Positions 1-12,229 of a stretch of DNA of 64,000 nt are shown here, piece by piece (within the stretch, counting starts at the first letter, position 1; every line of letters starts with the position of its first letter). This stretch comes from Marchantia polymorpha subsp. ruderalis (lineage: Eukaryota; Streptophyta; Marchantiopsida; Marchantiales; Marchantiaceae): positions 28,049,501 through 28,113,500 of the forward strand of contig AP031355.1 of assembly GCA_037833965.1 (NCBI GenBank), in the 5' to 3' direction. The position numbers and the translations under genes are program-made. The notes beneath the pieces were generated by a model. That model worked only from the letters and a program-made list of their open reading frames with translations, did no database searches and had not been told where the DNA came from.

Positions 1-3000
1 TCAATTTTGTGAAGGTGATAGTTAGCTGCCGAAGTTGCTGAGCCTAGTGGCTACACAGTACCACCGCGTATGGCATATGCTGACGACATTTTTAGCTACG
101 AATATCATCAACCTTAAGAACAGACTGAAGTCTGTGCTTCCGTGCTGAAGACTTTTAACTCTCGAGTGCGACGTTCTGAGAAACCTTGTTGCATACGTAT
201 TGAACTGAGATCGGAGAGATCCCATTAATGGTGGTATAAGAGTTTCCCACTCAGTGTCCTAGGACCCCGGAGTATGTACGAGAGATCTTATGATCATGAG
301 CTTTCCACTTTTGCTCACCATATTGGTCTGGAAAAGAGGTGAAGGCCTTTTTGTCGTGATAGCAAGAAGCAAGAAGCAAGGGCATTGTCTTCTGAGAAAC
401 TCGCTGTGTAGATTGGGATCTCGGTTCAGGTCGATCGATCAAAGTGCTCTGAACTGGCTCAGCTCTAGTACCAGTATTTGGCATTAAGATTACGTTTTCC
501 TTCAACTATATTTGTGTAATCCATACATGTAAACGTAAGCACCGCAAGAAGTACCAGACAAGTTTGCAGCGGTCATGATGCGTTAGGTCTCAGAGAAAAG
601 TTAAACCGTGACTTATATGTCCGTATATATACGAGCATGGATCTATCTGTCCAGGCATGATTTGAAGTCTATGCACCAACGATTAAGAGGTTGGTTGTCA
701 TGATGACATGCTAAGGTCTACGAGACCACAAGCCCGGTGGTTTATTCGTGCACAAGAAGTATTAGTAGTGGTGAGTGACCACCATAGTCCATCCAATGAA
801 CCAAATGGGTGAGAAGATGGCCAGTGGATTACTTGTAAATCAATGAAGGAAGCCACTTGAGGGCTGTTTGGCCCTGTAAGCTCTGTAAAGCTTGCTGTCA
901 TGTAGAGCACATATGAAGGTCAAATGGACATTTGAGGAGATCTCTGTCATGTTCATGTATACTTACAACGGATCCGGAACTGATGAAAAGAGCAAATTAG
1001 GCCGAGGATCTGAAAGGCCAAATGTTTGAATATTACGTCAGGCCAGATTTGTACAGTCCTGCTGTAGGCAAAGATTCTCTTCTCTCTGGTGTCCGGACAC
1101 ACTCTCAAGGTCCAAGTCAAGATCTAGTCAGAGTCAAGAAGAGGAAACACGCGGTCTGAATGGCCTAATTTCCTGGATCGTATAGCAAATTTCTAATTAC
1201 AGAAAGGTATCGCGCGGTGAGAGCTCGAAGATGGAGATTCTGATGAGAGCAACTTTGAGATCCCCCCTTTGAGCTTGGCACGAGAACTGAATCAGAACTC
1301 TTTTGTTGTAATTTATTAAGACAGATTTGCCGACTCGACCACAACCACTTCGGACATACGCAGGGTGCTCAGCTACTTACAACAATAAAAAAAGTAACAA
1401 GGTGGGGGCAATTAGATTTCTCTCAGGATCGGAAAGAGATAAACTCTGGCAAGATTGGCATTGGCTGATAGTCTGTCCTGGTGTACCGTAGTTGGATGAT
1501 ACACAGGCCGAAACATTGAAATTAAACCTACAAGGAGAAGAGAACATATAAGAGAGCCAGTCCTTACTTGTGTTCAGACGAAGGCATCGGTACGATAAAG
1601 ACCGGGAACGCAGTTAAATTTTTCACAGTATGCTCGTTGCCCACAAATATTCGTCCTTTGGTCGAGAGTTGATGTGCTTGCTATTTTTGATTCGTTGATG
1701 ACTATAGAGGAAATCAATAGAAACCGACCTGAAATTTCGAAATTGAAGAACAAATATCAGAAAATCTCTTGGCATATACATATTTGGATGGGCGTATGTG
1801 TAGAAGCCGTTGCGGATAAGGTTAATATATCAGAATATCAGAATAAATTCGGATATTTGTCGGTCCAGTCTTATAACTATCCATCTTCAGATTCCTCGTC
1901 ACCACTTGTTGCAGTTGTCACTTGCTGTCTTCTACGATACTGGAAGAGGTGAAGTCTCTCTCCATTTCCAGACCTCTCACACCTTCGGTACAGATCGAGG
2001 GTAACCTTGAGACTCATCATTCCCCTGCCTGATGTGAGCTAAGCCTGGGTCTCCACCACCAAGCAGCCGTAACTGGGCCCACCCACTCTGGGGATCGAAA
2101 TATATCAATAATCAGATCACATGTAGGAGGAGGAGGAGTGGCGTTGATATGTTTTTAGCTTAATTTTTTTAAGCAGTTTTCGGATGAACAGAATGTCCGA
2201 CTAGCTTGAAGAATTGGTCATGCGGTTGTTGGGACGGGACAACAATATTCACTCTATTCGTGAGAAAATTTGAACTAAAAGTCGTTGGAGTGACGATGAC
2301 GAGATCCATGACTTAAATGATCCTGCTGTTGGACTGTCAACTACGGCATCGCCAGTATCACATTTAAAATATCAATTTTCTTGTACCTGCATGATCTTCT
2401 GAAAGACTTAAATGAGCCAACAGCGAACCCACATCCAAGACGACAAAGTTCTTGTATATCAGGTTTCCAATCGGTGACTGAAACAGTCAATACATTCCGT
2501 TGCTGCATAGCATGGATCTTATCTCTACCATATCAATGATCAACACACAAGACACACATTTCTGACTAAATAACCGACCTATTAGACAGGTACAGTACAA
2601 ACCGTAACCCGTACTAACCTCACACACCTATTACCGTACACCGGATCTTGACATTGCAGAGGATGATGTTCAATTTTAACAAATTAATACACGTATCTCT
2701 GAAGAACTGCCGTGCATGTAATCTGGTAATCTCCAATGCAGCGGTGTTGCTATACTTTGTTGTGACTTAGAGGCTAACTAAGGTAATGTACACTAGAAAG
2801 GAGAGCACAGTCGCTGACAAGTCCAACTTGAAGTTTGAGTATCTGTACAGACGAATATTTTATAGTTTCGTGATAACGTGATTTGGCCCACCATCTGAAG
2901 TATCTTATCATATGCTCGTTCCTTCTCGACAGGCCAGGTGCTATGTAATGAGGCATGGCTATCTACAGCCCAATATCGAGCCTGTCGAGCTGTTCACTCT

Positions 3001-3360
3001 GGCAACTCTTAAATTCACCACGACTTCAATCTGCTGAACAAATCATTCTCCTGTGACAAAAGTGATAGCCTCTCGCAAGATCCGGGATCCCCGTGGTGCG
3101 AGTGAAGTCGTACATGATAGTCGAACCTGCAATGGCGGCCATGACAGGAGACCGAGAGGGAGAGAGAGCTGGGGTGTGTTCTAGAAGATGTGAGATTAAG
3201 TAGAAACACCTGAGCTTCTGTGATCTCAGAGAATCGCAAGAGGACAAGAATGTGAGAAGCTCGTCGTCACGTGGTAGTATTAAAGTTTTGCCATATGGTA
3301 CCGGCAGCAGCCAGAGATTGAGTAAAAGCTGGTGCGCATGATGTTGCTTCTCTCTTTCTG
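1..3360. other. Intergenic, no supported gene
   Basis: Only short ORFs (under 100 codons) occur on either strand, and none has a recognisable domain, membrane segment or convincing splice-site pairing. No tRNA, repeat array or hairpin stood out. The 3' part (about 3.0-3.36 kb) is the upstream region of the TATA box at 3,368 and may hold promoter elements. A 136-codon minus-strand ORF at 3,026-3,436 overlaps the TATA box and looks like chance. Confidence 0.5.
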
Positions 3361-3367
3361 AAATTGG

Positions 3368-3375
3368 TATAAAAG
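3368..3375 (+). promoter_or_regulatory. TATA box of a plus-strand promoter
   Basis: TATAAAAG lies in the context GGTATAAAAGCCCG. About 30 bases downstream starts a strongly pyrimidine-rich tract (about 3,395-3,500, many CTC, TCC and TCTC runs), as plant core promoters and early 5' leaders often show. The next gene downstream on this strand is the GRAS gene at 8,060, so this is its likely promoter. That link depends on the inferred long leader intron. Confidence 0.55.
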
Positions 3376-3394
3376 CCCGTGGACTTGTTGGGGC

Positions 3395-6300
3395 TGGTCT
3401 CACCTCCCCTGTCCTCCAATCTGCCCTCTCGTCCATCTTCTTCCGTTGCCTTTCCCCTTCTCAGGTCTCGACTCCTTCTGTCTGTATCTGTCTCAGTCCC
3501 ATTCTCCGGTGCTCTTCTCCCACCACACAGCCTTCTGAGGATTCTCATCGAGGTTTTGATCCTTGCTGGATTTTAGTGCTCGTCGTCGTCTGGGGGCGAG
3601 ATCCAGGTGGAAGAAGCACAGGCGACACCCGTGAGGCAACTGACTCGTCGATGTGGGTCTCCACCAGTGGCGAAAATTGAAATGTGAACAAGGCTGAGAG
3701 CACTGGACACTAGCACCGTATCCGTCCATCTCGTGGACATACTGTCACTGACTGCTCGTTGCTCGAGGTATGCTGTACACAGATAGCCACCACTTCGGAC
3801 GTCGACTAAACTATTGTACTCTCAATCCTCTCCATCACCATCAGCACGCACCTGTGAAGGTAAGTCTAGCTACGCATCTGCCATTCACATTCTCTCTTTC
3901 TTTCTCTCTCTCTGATGATTAATTATCAAATTTTCTTCGACGCTTAGAAACAATTTCTCCCTCTAAGAGAGCTACAATGAATCGGTCACTGTTCTGAGTG
4001 AATGGTAATTCTCTCCCTGCATTCTGTCCCTCCTCTCTCCGTTCGTCCGTACCTCGCCCGCGGTCCCTCACTTCTCTAACTAGCTACAGTACCGCCTGAC
4101 ACGCTTACCGATGCAGCTAGCTGCAGCTCATGATTTCACGCAGTGACGAATTTCTCGTTCTGCACATGTCTGCTTCGTGAACTTGGACAGGTGCACATGT
4201 CTCTAAAAAGGATTAGGACAGTTCTGTCAGCAGTAACAAGAGCCTCAGTGCTGGCGTTCACCTGCACTCGTCTTAATGTACACGATCTCATTGTCCGACT
4301 GATTGCTTTTCAACAGCAAATACAACACTGTTCGATTCAGACCGGCTGTCAGTAGATTGAAAGCCATGCGCAGCAAGTGTTGGCGTTTGCCGTAAACCTG
4401 TAGTCATTCGGAATTATCTGGAGCCCGAGAATCACAATCACGCAGAATTCGATGCGGCTGTGGGGGACTGGAAAGCTTATTGAGCGTAACCGCCGCGCAT
4501 GTGCATTCTCTGATTGTGGAACAACCGCAAGTGGCGAGATGTTATCCTTACGGATATGGAGGCAATAAGGAGGCTTTCGTTGCGTCAGCGTTTAGCTCGA
4601 TCGGTCTCTGGATACCCAATACACCGGTAGGGATGTAAGGTGATGAAACACATTGTGAAGCTAGCTCTTGAATATGTGCTGTCAAGGCTTCATGACTGGA
4701 GTTCAAACCATTTAGAGTCTCCACCGTTCAAACGCCTAAATCAAGGCCCCAAATCTCAGTCTGCACTTCACCTGCAGCAGGCATAGGACTGAATCACGTC
4801 GTACATTATCCTCCTCCCTCCCTCTTATGCTGGAGATCGAAGCTACGAGTGCACGATTCCGTGCTAGTCGAACAGCTGAATGAGATATTCCTCGACGACT
4901 GGTTAACCGACCGATTGCAGGGGTACCTAGAGTGCGGCCCATCAAAGTACACGTACTCCATTTTCTTTGAGCGTTTGAGAAATGGAAATCACACCCTCCC
5001 AGCATTGAAAGCTGTTCCACACTCTCGGTCGTTCTCTAACTTGCAGAAGCTAGAACGCAACGAGCCAAGGGTGTTCTACAACAACGTCTTCCTCGAACTC
5101 GTCGTCGACGACTACGTGGTCTGACTGCGCTAATAAATTCCATGGATCGAATACGGAGCCACCGAGAAGTGAAACTCGGCTGGTCGCATTCCTTTTCGGA
5201 AATGGACAGCTTCGTCCATTTCCCTTCAGCCATCAGCCCGACACCTGGGCCGAATGCCACCCAATTTCTTATCAGTGCAATCACTGTCATGAGCGATTCC
5301 AGAACTGCATCGTTCCTGCATCACCAATTCAACATATTCGGCGTCGTCCGAGCCTTTGCTCAGACTGCTTTCGGTTATTTCGCTCGTCGTGCCTCAAAAC
5401 GATCGGATCGAGTTACACTTCGAGAGGAACTGATCAGCCAGTCCGTCAATTGCATGAGAACCGCACTATATTCCGGTTTGAAGGCCGATCAGCTTGAAAT
5501 CAAAGCTTCAATACGCGAATCGTGCAGGTTGAATCCAGTGCTAACGTCGTTCCAAGCTCAGATTCCAAACTCGACACAGTGTAAGTTTGACTTTCAAAGC
5601 TCCCGTAGCATAAGCTTCATAAACCTCAACACCAGTTCGTCTCTCTCTCTGTCTCTCACACAGGTGCTACAGAATCTGAGCAAGGGCTGATGGAAAGAGT
5701 AGAATGAGAGCGGATTTCGTCAATGGTCCATGATCGAATGGCACGATGTTATGAACAGTCCGTTCATCTGCTGCTACTGCAGATTCAGCTGATTGCTCTC
5801 GCGCTGCTGTTGTTCCATGATGACATCATCGCTGTCACGGGACGGGCGAGTCGCCTGCAAAGGTTCGCACGCCGGCTGCCAAGGCGGGTAACGCTGATGG
5901 AGATTGTGAGGATAGCCAGAGGCGGCAGAGAGATCGGCTCGACTGTTGTGGATGTGACGATGTCGAGCAGCGCCTGGCAGGGGAGTAGGAACGAGGCCCA
6001 TAATTCGGATCACAGCGACGAATACAGCCTCCGGTCGCCGATGCGAGTCGCTGTGCCAACTGTCTCGGGAAGCGCAACGAGAAGTGGCCTGACGCTCGGC
6101 GGGAGTGCACCTTTCCACGTCCCTGGGCCCGCATGCCTCGAGCAGCGAGCAGAATGCAGAGAGCGAGCGAGCGAGGCGAGTGGGGCTCGCTCGGGGGAGG
6201 CGAGAGAGCGAACGTTTGCTGCCCCGGCAGTGGAAGAGGGATTCCCTGTTCCACCTGACCTCGCTCTGCCTGGGCCCGCGCTCAGTTCTCGAGCAGCGCA

Positions 6301-7978
6301 AGCTAGTGCGATTACAAGAGATTTTCGGCCCCCGATGGTGTGTGATCGCACACTGACTTTCCGATATGTTTCGACCATGACCAGCCACCCGTCCACCCAG
6401 CCATGGAGCGCAGCAGCAGCAGCAGACTCTAACGCCCTCGTTCCGCGGTTAAGTCTTCGTTGGGCTTTATGAGGGAAATTGGTGGAATTTTCAGCTTCCG
6501 AATCAGCGGCAAGACTTTCGAGATAGATAGAATGAAGCGACGAGAATACATCAGAAGAGAGAAAGGTTTGACTCGGAGGTGGATGGCCGGTTTTTCCTCG
6601 TCGTTTGAGGAGGATTTTAGATTTAGAAAGGGCAAAGACAGAGGCAGCATGAGCTCCAGCTTGCCCTCGTGAATGCAACAACGTCTGCTAAACCGGAATC
6701 AGATCTCGTCCCATGGAGGCTGTGGCTTTGCTGCTGCGTCTGGACCCAACATTTTCCTTTTTCAGAGGTTATCCGAGGCCATTAGCAGGAGCAGCACCGG
6801 GAGTTGTAGCAGCAGCAGCAGCAGACACCACTTATCGACACATTTATGACCTGAATCGTCAAGGTACAGGATAGTCCTTAGTTGCACTTGCACTGCTCAC
6901 TTAATGGGCTATGACATGACGGGCAATTCTACCATGCCTCTTCTTTCCTGCTCGCGTCCCAGCTGCGTCCTTGAGGGTTCGTACATCGGGGATTGCCTGA
7001 TTAAAGCTTCCAGCCCAACTGCGATGATGATTCACTCCATCAGTCGCTCAATCTCAAGCGTTGGAATCAAATCGTATGACTCGAGAGGAACTCGTCCTTT
7101 CGTTTGAAGTTAGTCTGTCAATTGATTTAGTGAGAATGAGCCAGAGACTGGTCGACTGCCGGGCAGGGTCGTGTTTCAAGTATGTGCTGACCTTTAGCGA
7201 ACGCGTTCAGATGTGCAACACATTAACCCCCGGGCTCGGAGGCTGTGATTTCCTCTCCGGATGCAAAATTTTGACGCACTCTGCTGTATCTGACTCATTC
7301 TCATAGTCCTGGATGAAAGTAGAGTCCCAGTAGTCTTGTTGAAATCTCACTGTCATCCTCAGCTCGACGTGTCGCAGTCTAACCCTCAACAAATACCTTC
7401 TGTTGAGGTTTCTTGATTCTGTGCTGAAGATGCTCGAGTCATTCTTATCAGCTGGAAAGAGAGACATTCAATTTCGTTCGCAGCCTTGATTGACTTCAGT
7501 ACAGTTTTCGTTCTGCTAGAATTTGAGTGTCTATGCCTTCCAAACTTCCATGTAGAAACATGAAGGACACTGAAGTGAATTACAAACAACCCAATTGCTG
7601 CGATGATTAATAATAATGTTTTATAGAGTTTTGTTTCTATTAGAGCAGGCTTACTACAGCAGTCTCCGTAGGCTAATACCATACCTCGGTTTGCAGTTGT
7701 CTCAAATTTGAGTTTCTTAGGCTGTAAACCTCTATGGAGAGTGAAATCCTTGATGCCCTTTGATTGTTTCTCGAAAGCGCAGTAATCAATTTGAATTACT
7801 TCTCCTTCGGCGAATAATGGTTCAAGAATTCGCCGTATTTGTTCAACACACTTTCTTATCAGCGTTCTATCCAATGCTCTTCACAACCACTGAACGTGGA
7901 AGTAATTCTTCTGTCGTTCGGTAAATAATTCGATCGATGACATATTACTGACTTAATCAATGCCTTGTCTCTGTTCAG
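3395..7978 (+). other. Inferred 5' leader exon and long leader intron of the GRAS gene
   Basis: After the TATA box, a pyrimidine-rich exon would run to a strong donor, GAAG followed by GTAAGT, with the exon ending at 3,859. A good acceptor, CTCTGTTCAG ending at 7,978, lies 81 bases before the GRAS start codon. Joining these gives a leader intron of about 4.1 kb. Other usable sites lie between: a donor GTAAGT near 5,581 with an acceptor after a TCTCTC tract near 5,663, and an acceptor near 6,766. Extra leader exons or alternative leaders are therefore possible. The interval also has GCAGCA microsatellites near 6,413 and 6,811. This is inference from splice signals only. Confidence 0.4.
7386..7874 (-). 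CDS. Possible single-pass membrane protein exon, unknown
   Basis: An open frame of 162 codons lies antisense inside the presumed GRAS leader intron. It has a charged N-terminal part of about 85 residues, a hydrophobic helix around residues 87-108 (LLLIIAAIGLFVIHF), then a basic tail containing KFGRHRHSNSS. The frame has no upstream ATG and opens at a TTG, so if real it is an internal exon or a gene fragment. Base composition resembles neighbouring intergenic DNA. I recognise no family. The topology, one helix with a short polar tail, resembles the small membrane proteins at 36, 53, 55 and 57 kb. Confidence 0.3.
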   Translation of the reverse strand: MDRTLIRKCVEQIRRILEPLFAEGEVIQIDYCAFEKQSKGIKDFTLHRGLQPKKLKFETTANRGMVLAYGDCCSKPALIETKLYKTLLLIIAAIGLFVIHFSVLHVSTWKFGRHRHSNSSRTKTVLKSIKAANEIECLSFQLIRMTRASSAQNQETSTEGIC

Positions 7979-8059
7979 ATATTACTCGACCGATCGCACT
8001 TAGATCTGGGCTGGCTGTAAATCCACAGAAGAGAAAGCTCAGCAGGTCCGTGATCCGAG

Positions 8060-10949
8060 ATGGTTGACAGGAACATCAAAGGTCCTGGGCAGCAGCACCT
8101 GGAAAAGACTCTGTACGTTAGGCTGACTGGAGTGAATCTGCAAGACCATGGAAACGCAAGTGTTATGCACGCAGCAGAGGCAGAGCATGATAACCTCCTG
8201 GCCTTGGACAACAGCAGCTTATACACTCAGCACTGGTACGCGAACGCCCTAGAACGGGAGCACCCGTCCCCTGCACTTCCAGTGATCATCGACGGCCCTT
8301 CCATCTTGGAAGATGACCTTTGGAATGATCTCCTACTCGCTCAAAATCACGCCCCTCCTCCCCCTCCTGCTCCTCCCCCTCCTCCCAGCCAGCGAGACGT
8401 GGAAATGCAGGATGAAGTGAACTTGTTGGCTCAGAAGAGGTCCGTGCCATCCACAAACAGCAGCCTCGATCTAGTACTGGAGGAGATGGACGCACTGGCT
8501 CAGAGGAGCCATGAAAACCTCACTAATCTGGATCGTGTATCTCCGGATCACCACCGTCACTCGCCCAAAGCCAGATCTGTGCATTGGCCCGAGAACGTCG
8601 AAGGTGGGGAGAGGACACCGAAGAGGCTAAAATCTGACAGCTGCAGCACTCGTCAACTGCAGGCACCAACTGCCCGAGAGGTGGGTCCAATTCCAAACAC
8701 AGGCTCGAATGATGCAAGCCTGACACTACTGCCGTTGGAGCTGCTGGACCTTGAGGGCCCGGACAGTGCAGGAAATGAGTTTCAAAGGCTTGAAGGACTA
8801 GAATCCTCCAAGCTGAGTTCGTCAAACGGGCAGGGGTTTACCATGGACATCGAGGGACCAACCCACAGCACATCGAGCCCTGATACCACGAGCTCCGACT
8901 CTCAGAAATCAACCCCACACTCGAGAAGTGCAGAGAGCGTCAGCAAGAATCCACAGCCACCACCTGGCTCTTTTGCCCTCGCCAAGTCATTCGCAGGCAA
9001 CAGCCAATTCCACTGCCTGGAGCCAGAGAAAGACCAGAATGTGAGTCCTAATGTCTTTCGCTCTTTGCCTATGGTGGGACTGACTGGGACTCAGGGTCAG
9101 CGACTTCCTGTGCCGTCTGTGTCCTTGCCCAAGGGTACAGCTGGTGGTGGCAGATCTGGCAGCACTCATTTGATGGAGAGGAATGTTGGAGGGCGAATCG
9201 GCGCCAACGGAGGAGCTCACAATGAATCCAGCGTAGCAAGAGAATCTCGCTGGGCAGAGCAACTTCTCTTGGACTGTGCCGTAGCCATCTCTTCCAAGAA
9301 CTTCGTCAGGACCCAACATCTGATGTGGGTTCTGAATGATCTGAGCAACCTTACTGGTACAAATCTCATCTCTGTGATCCTTCCCGTTGTTTTGTGCGCT
9401 ATGGTAAAGCCAGGAAATGCGATCAACTATGATCTCCTTTTGCCGATGTAGACTCTCACATACTGTAAGAGTGGTAGTTCAAGTTCTTGTATCGCATCTC
9501 CCACTTGGGGAAACATGCATCAAGAGTTCTGAGACCCAATATATACACATTATCATGAACTCTGGTCATGCATAAATGCACGTCAAGTCTTCATTTTCCA
9601 CGCTTGAGTACTCTTGATGCCAAGAGTAGGCTTCATGGCACCCTAAACTTTGGCTAAAAGTAGTGTAGTTCTCGTAGAAAGATGACAGAATGGAGAGATT
9701 AGAAGCTTCTCAATTTAAGCTCCATTATGTCCAGCTGTAACCCGACAAAACTAACAACGTGCGGTGTCTCAATTGAGTGTCGTGTCTTCAAAGTTTGTGG
9801 GAGTGTACACAATCGTGAGAAATGCTATTAGCTTTTCACATATTGCCGTAATGTGTGATGGAAACAGGGGATGCAAATCAGAGGCTAGCAGCTCACGGGC
9901 TGAAAGCTCTTTTCTGTAGAGTGAACGGAACCGCTGAAGCTGCAGGGACCAGTCCCATCCAGGGGCAAATGAATGCCATTCCGAAACTCGTTCACCGAGC
10001 TCTTCAGAAATTTCACGACGTGAATCCATGGCACCAAATGGTGTACACGGTGGCGAATTCAGTCATGCTGGAAAACTTCGAAGGAGAGGACAAAGTGCAC
10101 GTGATCGACATAGGAGTCAGTCAGGGCACGCAGTGGCCCACCTTCATCGAAGCACTCGCTACGCGAGCTTCTGGTCCACCATCTCTGCTGAGACTGACAG
10201 TGGTGAAAGAAGAAGAAGGAGCGGGCTTTCCGGCCTTCCCACTGGGGCCCTCGTCCACAGACTTCATGGCCCGTTTGGAGCGTTTCGCGAAACTCATGGG
10301 CATAAACATTGCGCTGAGCTCAGTCGTGAGCTCGCTGGAGGGCCTGACTCGTGAGAAGCTTGGAATCAGAGAGGGGGAAGCCTTGGCCGTGTGCACCCAA
10401 TTCCGCTTACACAGGCTCTCGGAAACCATCGGTAGCGAAGACCAGCGGTGTCTGTCTCCGAGGGACTCATTTCTCCAGTTCCTGCATGGTCTAAAACCCA
10501 AAGTCCTGATCCTGAGCGAGAACGATGCCGACCATCTCTCGACGGACTTCCTGACACGTTTTCGACCGGTGGTGGACTACTTCTGGAAGTTCTTGGATTC
10601 CACCAGTTTCTCGTTTCATGGTAAACATTGTGAAGAAAGGCAGATCATAGAGGACGGAGAGGCCCGAACTTTGATCAACAATGTGGCATGCGAGGGAGAA
10701 CAGAGGATCGAGCGAAATGAGTCGCATCTGGGATGGACCCTGCGCATGAAGAACTCGGGGTTTCATCCTGTGCTGCCCAAGGAGGAAATTCTCGACAATA
10801 TTCGGGGTCTGATCAGAAAGTATGATGCTAACTGGGAGTATGCGGTTGATACAGACTGCGTGGTCCTCTTGTGGAAGCAGCAGCCAGTCACATTCTGTTC
10901 TGTTTGGAAACCCTCTCTACCCTTGCACATGAGCGGAGACGAAATTTAA
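8060..10949 (+). CDS. GRAS-family transcription factor, NSP1-like
   Basis: The gene has two coding exons, 8,060-9,356 and 9,868-10,949, joined by a GT-AG intron of 511 bp (donor G/GTACAA, acceptor AACAG/GGGATG). The splice rebuilds the family motif LTG-DANQRL in frame and gives 792 residues. Residues 1-390 are low-complexity and probably disordered, with a proline run at about 99-109. The GRAS domain starts near W398 (WAEQLLLDCAVAI, first leucine-rich region). The VHIID-type motif is VHVIDIGVSQGTQWPTF from residue 509. The SAW-type end is CVVLLWKQQPVTFCSVWKP. The IDIGVSQG..WPT and VTFCSVWKP signatures recall NODULATION SIGNALING PATHWAY 1, which regulates strigolactone and symbiosis genes in seed plants. 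Assignment to GRAS is secure; NSP1 over another subfamily is inferred from motif memory. The protein is longer than typical NSP1 because of its N-terminus. Confidence 0.9.
9357..9867 (+). other. Intron inside the GRAS domain
   Basis: This is a phase-1 GT-AG intron. Exon 1 ends with the first base of a glycine codon and exon 2 supplies the other two. Translating without splicing gives a non-family tail (TNLISVILPV...) and a premature stop at 9,449, while splicing gives the expected GRAS helix sequence. Many angiosperm GRAS genes have no intron here. Confidence 0.88.
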
Positions 10950-12020
10950 GCCTGTGTTGCAGCCAAAGTCCAGCCACGAGGATGCCACTGATTTCTCATC
11001 TTCCTCGAGCCCGCTTCACAGGTCTCAGATTCTCGAATGCCCACAAAGTCCAGGGATGTAATTTGCTGTGGGGCCTGTCCATGAATTCGCTTTGCATCAT
11101 CAAAGAGACTATCCAAAGGGACTACAAGAAGGAACTGCATAAGAACTTTGCCTCCTGCACAAAGTGATTGGATAGGCCTCTCCTTGTCAAAGCTCTCGAG
11201 GGGATCTGAGACTCTAGTGAAGCGACAGACAAGCGGAAACCTGATGGCAGATGGAGCGAACGAGATACGGAACTTCGACCTCCTTCAGCCACATTTTGCT
11301 TCATGCGTCCGTGTGATCAGAAAGACGGAGGCACTTCTGGGCTACAGAGATTGCAATCGGAGATCAAGATTCTCTCACAACCAGCGGGTAATACGATCAT
11401 TCCTGCTGAAGCCACGGATCAGAAGGTGGGGCTCAGGCTCTTGGAGAAGTGGATGTGTAAAGGATTCTAATGGATGATGGTTAACGAGATTGAACCAGAT
11501 AACCAGATTGAGGTCGATGGTTAGAGGAAGGGAAGTAATTGCCTTGGAATGTTAAGCCTTGTAACACAAATTTGTGCTCAAGCACGTAAAAAAGGATCAT
11601 TGATCCTTTCGAGGACAGGCCGTCCACTTTTCAAGTACATATTTCGCTATAAAATTATTACTGCAGAACTGTACTCTTAACATCTTGGACTCCGACTAAA
11701 CATATATAAAAGTAGTCAATATGTTATAAATGAGAAGAACGAGAGATATACATCCATGTTTGCTGTATGACATCAGTTGTTCTGTCAATGTAGGCCTTTA
11801 GCGCTGTTGTTGTAACGTGTGCCACTTTTCTCAATTCACTTGTTTCCTGCTTGATCGATCGGATGCATGGAGAAGGAGCGAGGAAATGCCAGAACGAAAT
11901 GAACCGGGCATCTTGACTAGTGCTAGTCAAGGCAGAAGAAATGTCCTACCTTGGCTCCGTTACTAGTAGTATCAGTGTCCAACAGATTCATCACTTACTT
12001 TTCTATGTTGGAAGTAGAAA
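10950..12020 (+). other. GRAS 3' region and intergenic
   Basis: Downstream of the stop at 10,947-10,949 the sequence keeps genic composition to about 11,500 and then becomes AT-richer. That fits a 3' UTR with an unplaced poly(A) site. Short ORFs here (for example 11,148-11,477) have no recognisable content. Confidence 0.35.
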
Positions 12021-12028
12021 CATATGAA

Positions 12029-12229
12029 GATATGAACACACGAAGACCCGAAGACGTATTTTGTACAATATAAATGCTCATGTTCCGTTTAAAGAGCATT
12101 CAAGGATAAACAAATTTACAGACTGTCCAGTAGTTTTGCAGAATGGAGAACTATTCTATGGATTTATGACTCATGAGCATGAGCATTTATATTGTACAAA
12201 ATACGTATTCGGGTCTTCGTGCTCATATC
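12029..12229. repeat. Long foldback (inverted repeat), possible MITE or small-RNA precursor
   Basis: The left arm 12,029-12,082 and right arm 12,178-12,229 are near-perfect reverse complements. They share an uninterrupted core (ACGTATTTTGTACAATATAA and onward to CTCATG, 29 bases) plus a further GAAGACCCGAA block with one mismatch and a 2-base gap nearby. The spacer is about 95 bases. A transcript would fold into a hairpin of about 50 base pairs. No coding role is evident. Confidence 0.75.

Noticed and set aside
3026..3436. 136-codon minus-strand ORF
   Set aside because: Overlaps the TATA box and pyrimidine leader of the opposite strand; no motif.
5723..6681. Overlapping ORFs of 139-249 codons on both strands
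   Set aside because: All frames are open because of local GC richness; low-complexity Arg/Ser/Ala translations and no domain. Treated as leader or intron DNA.
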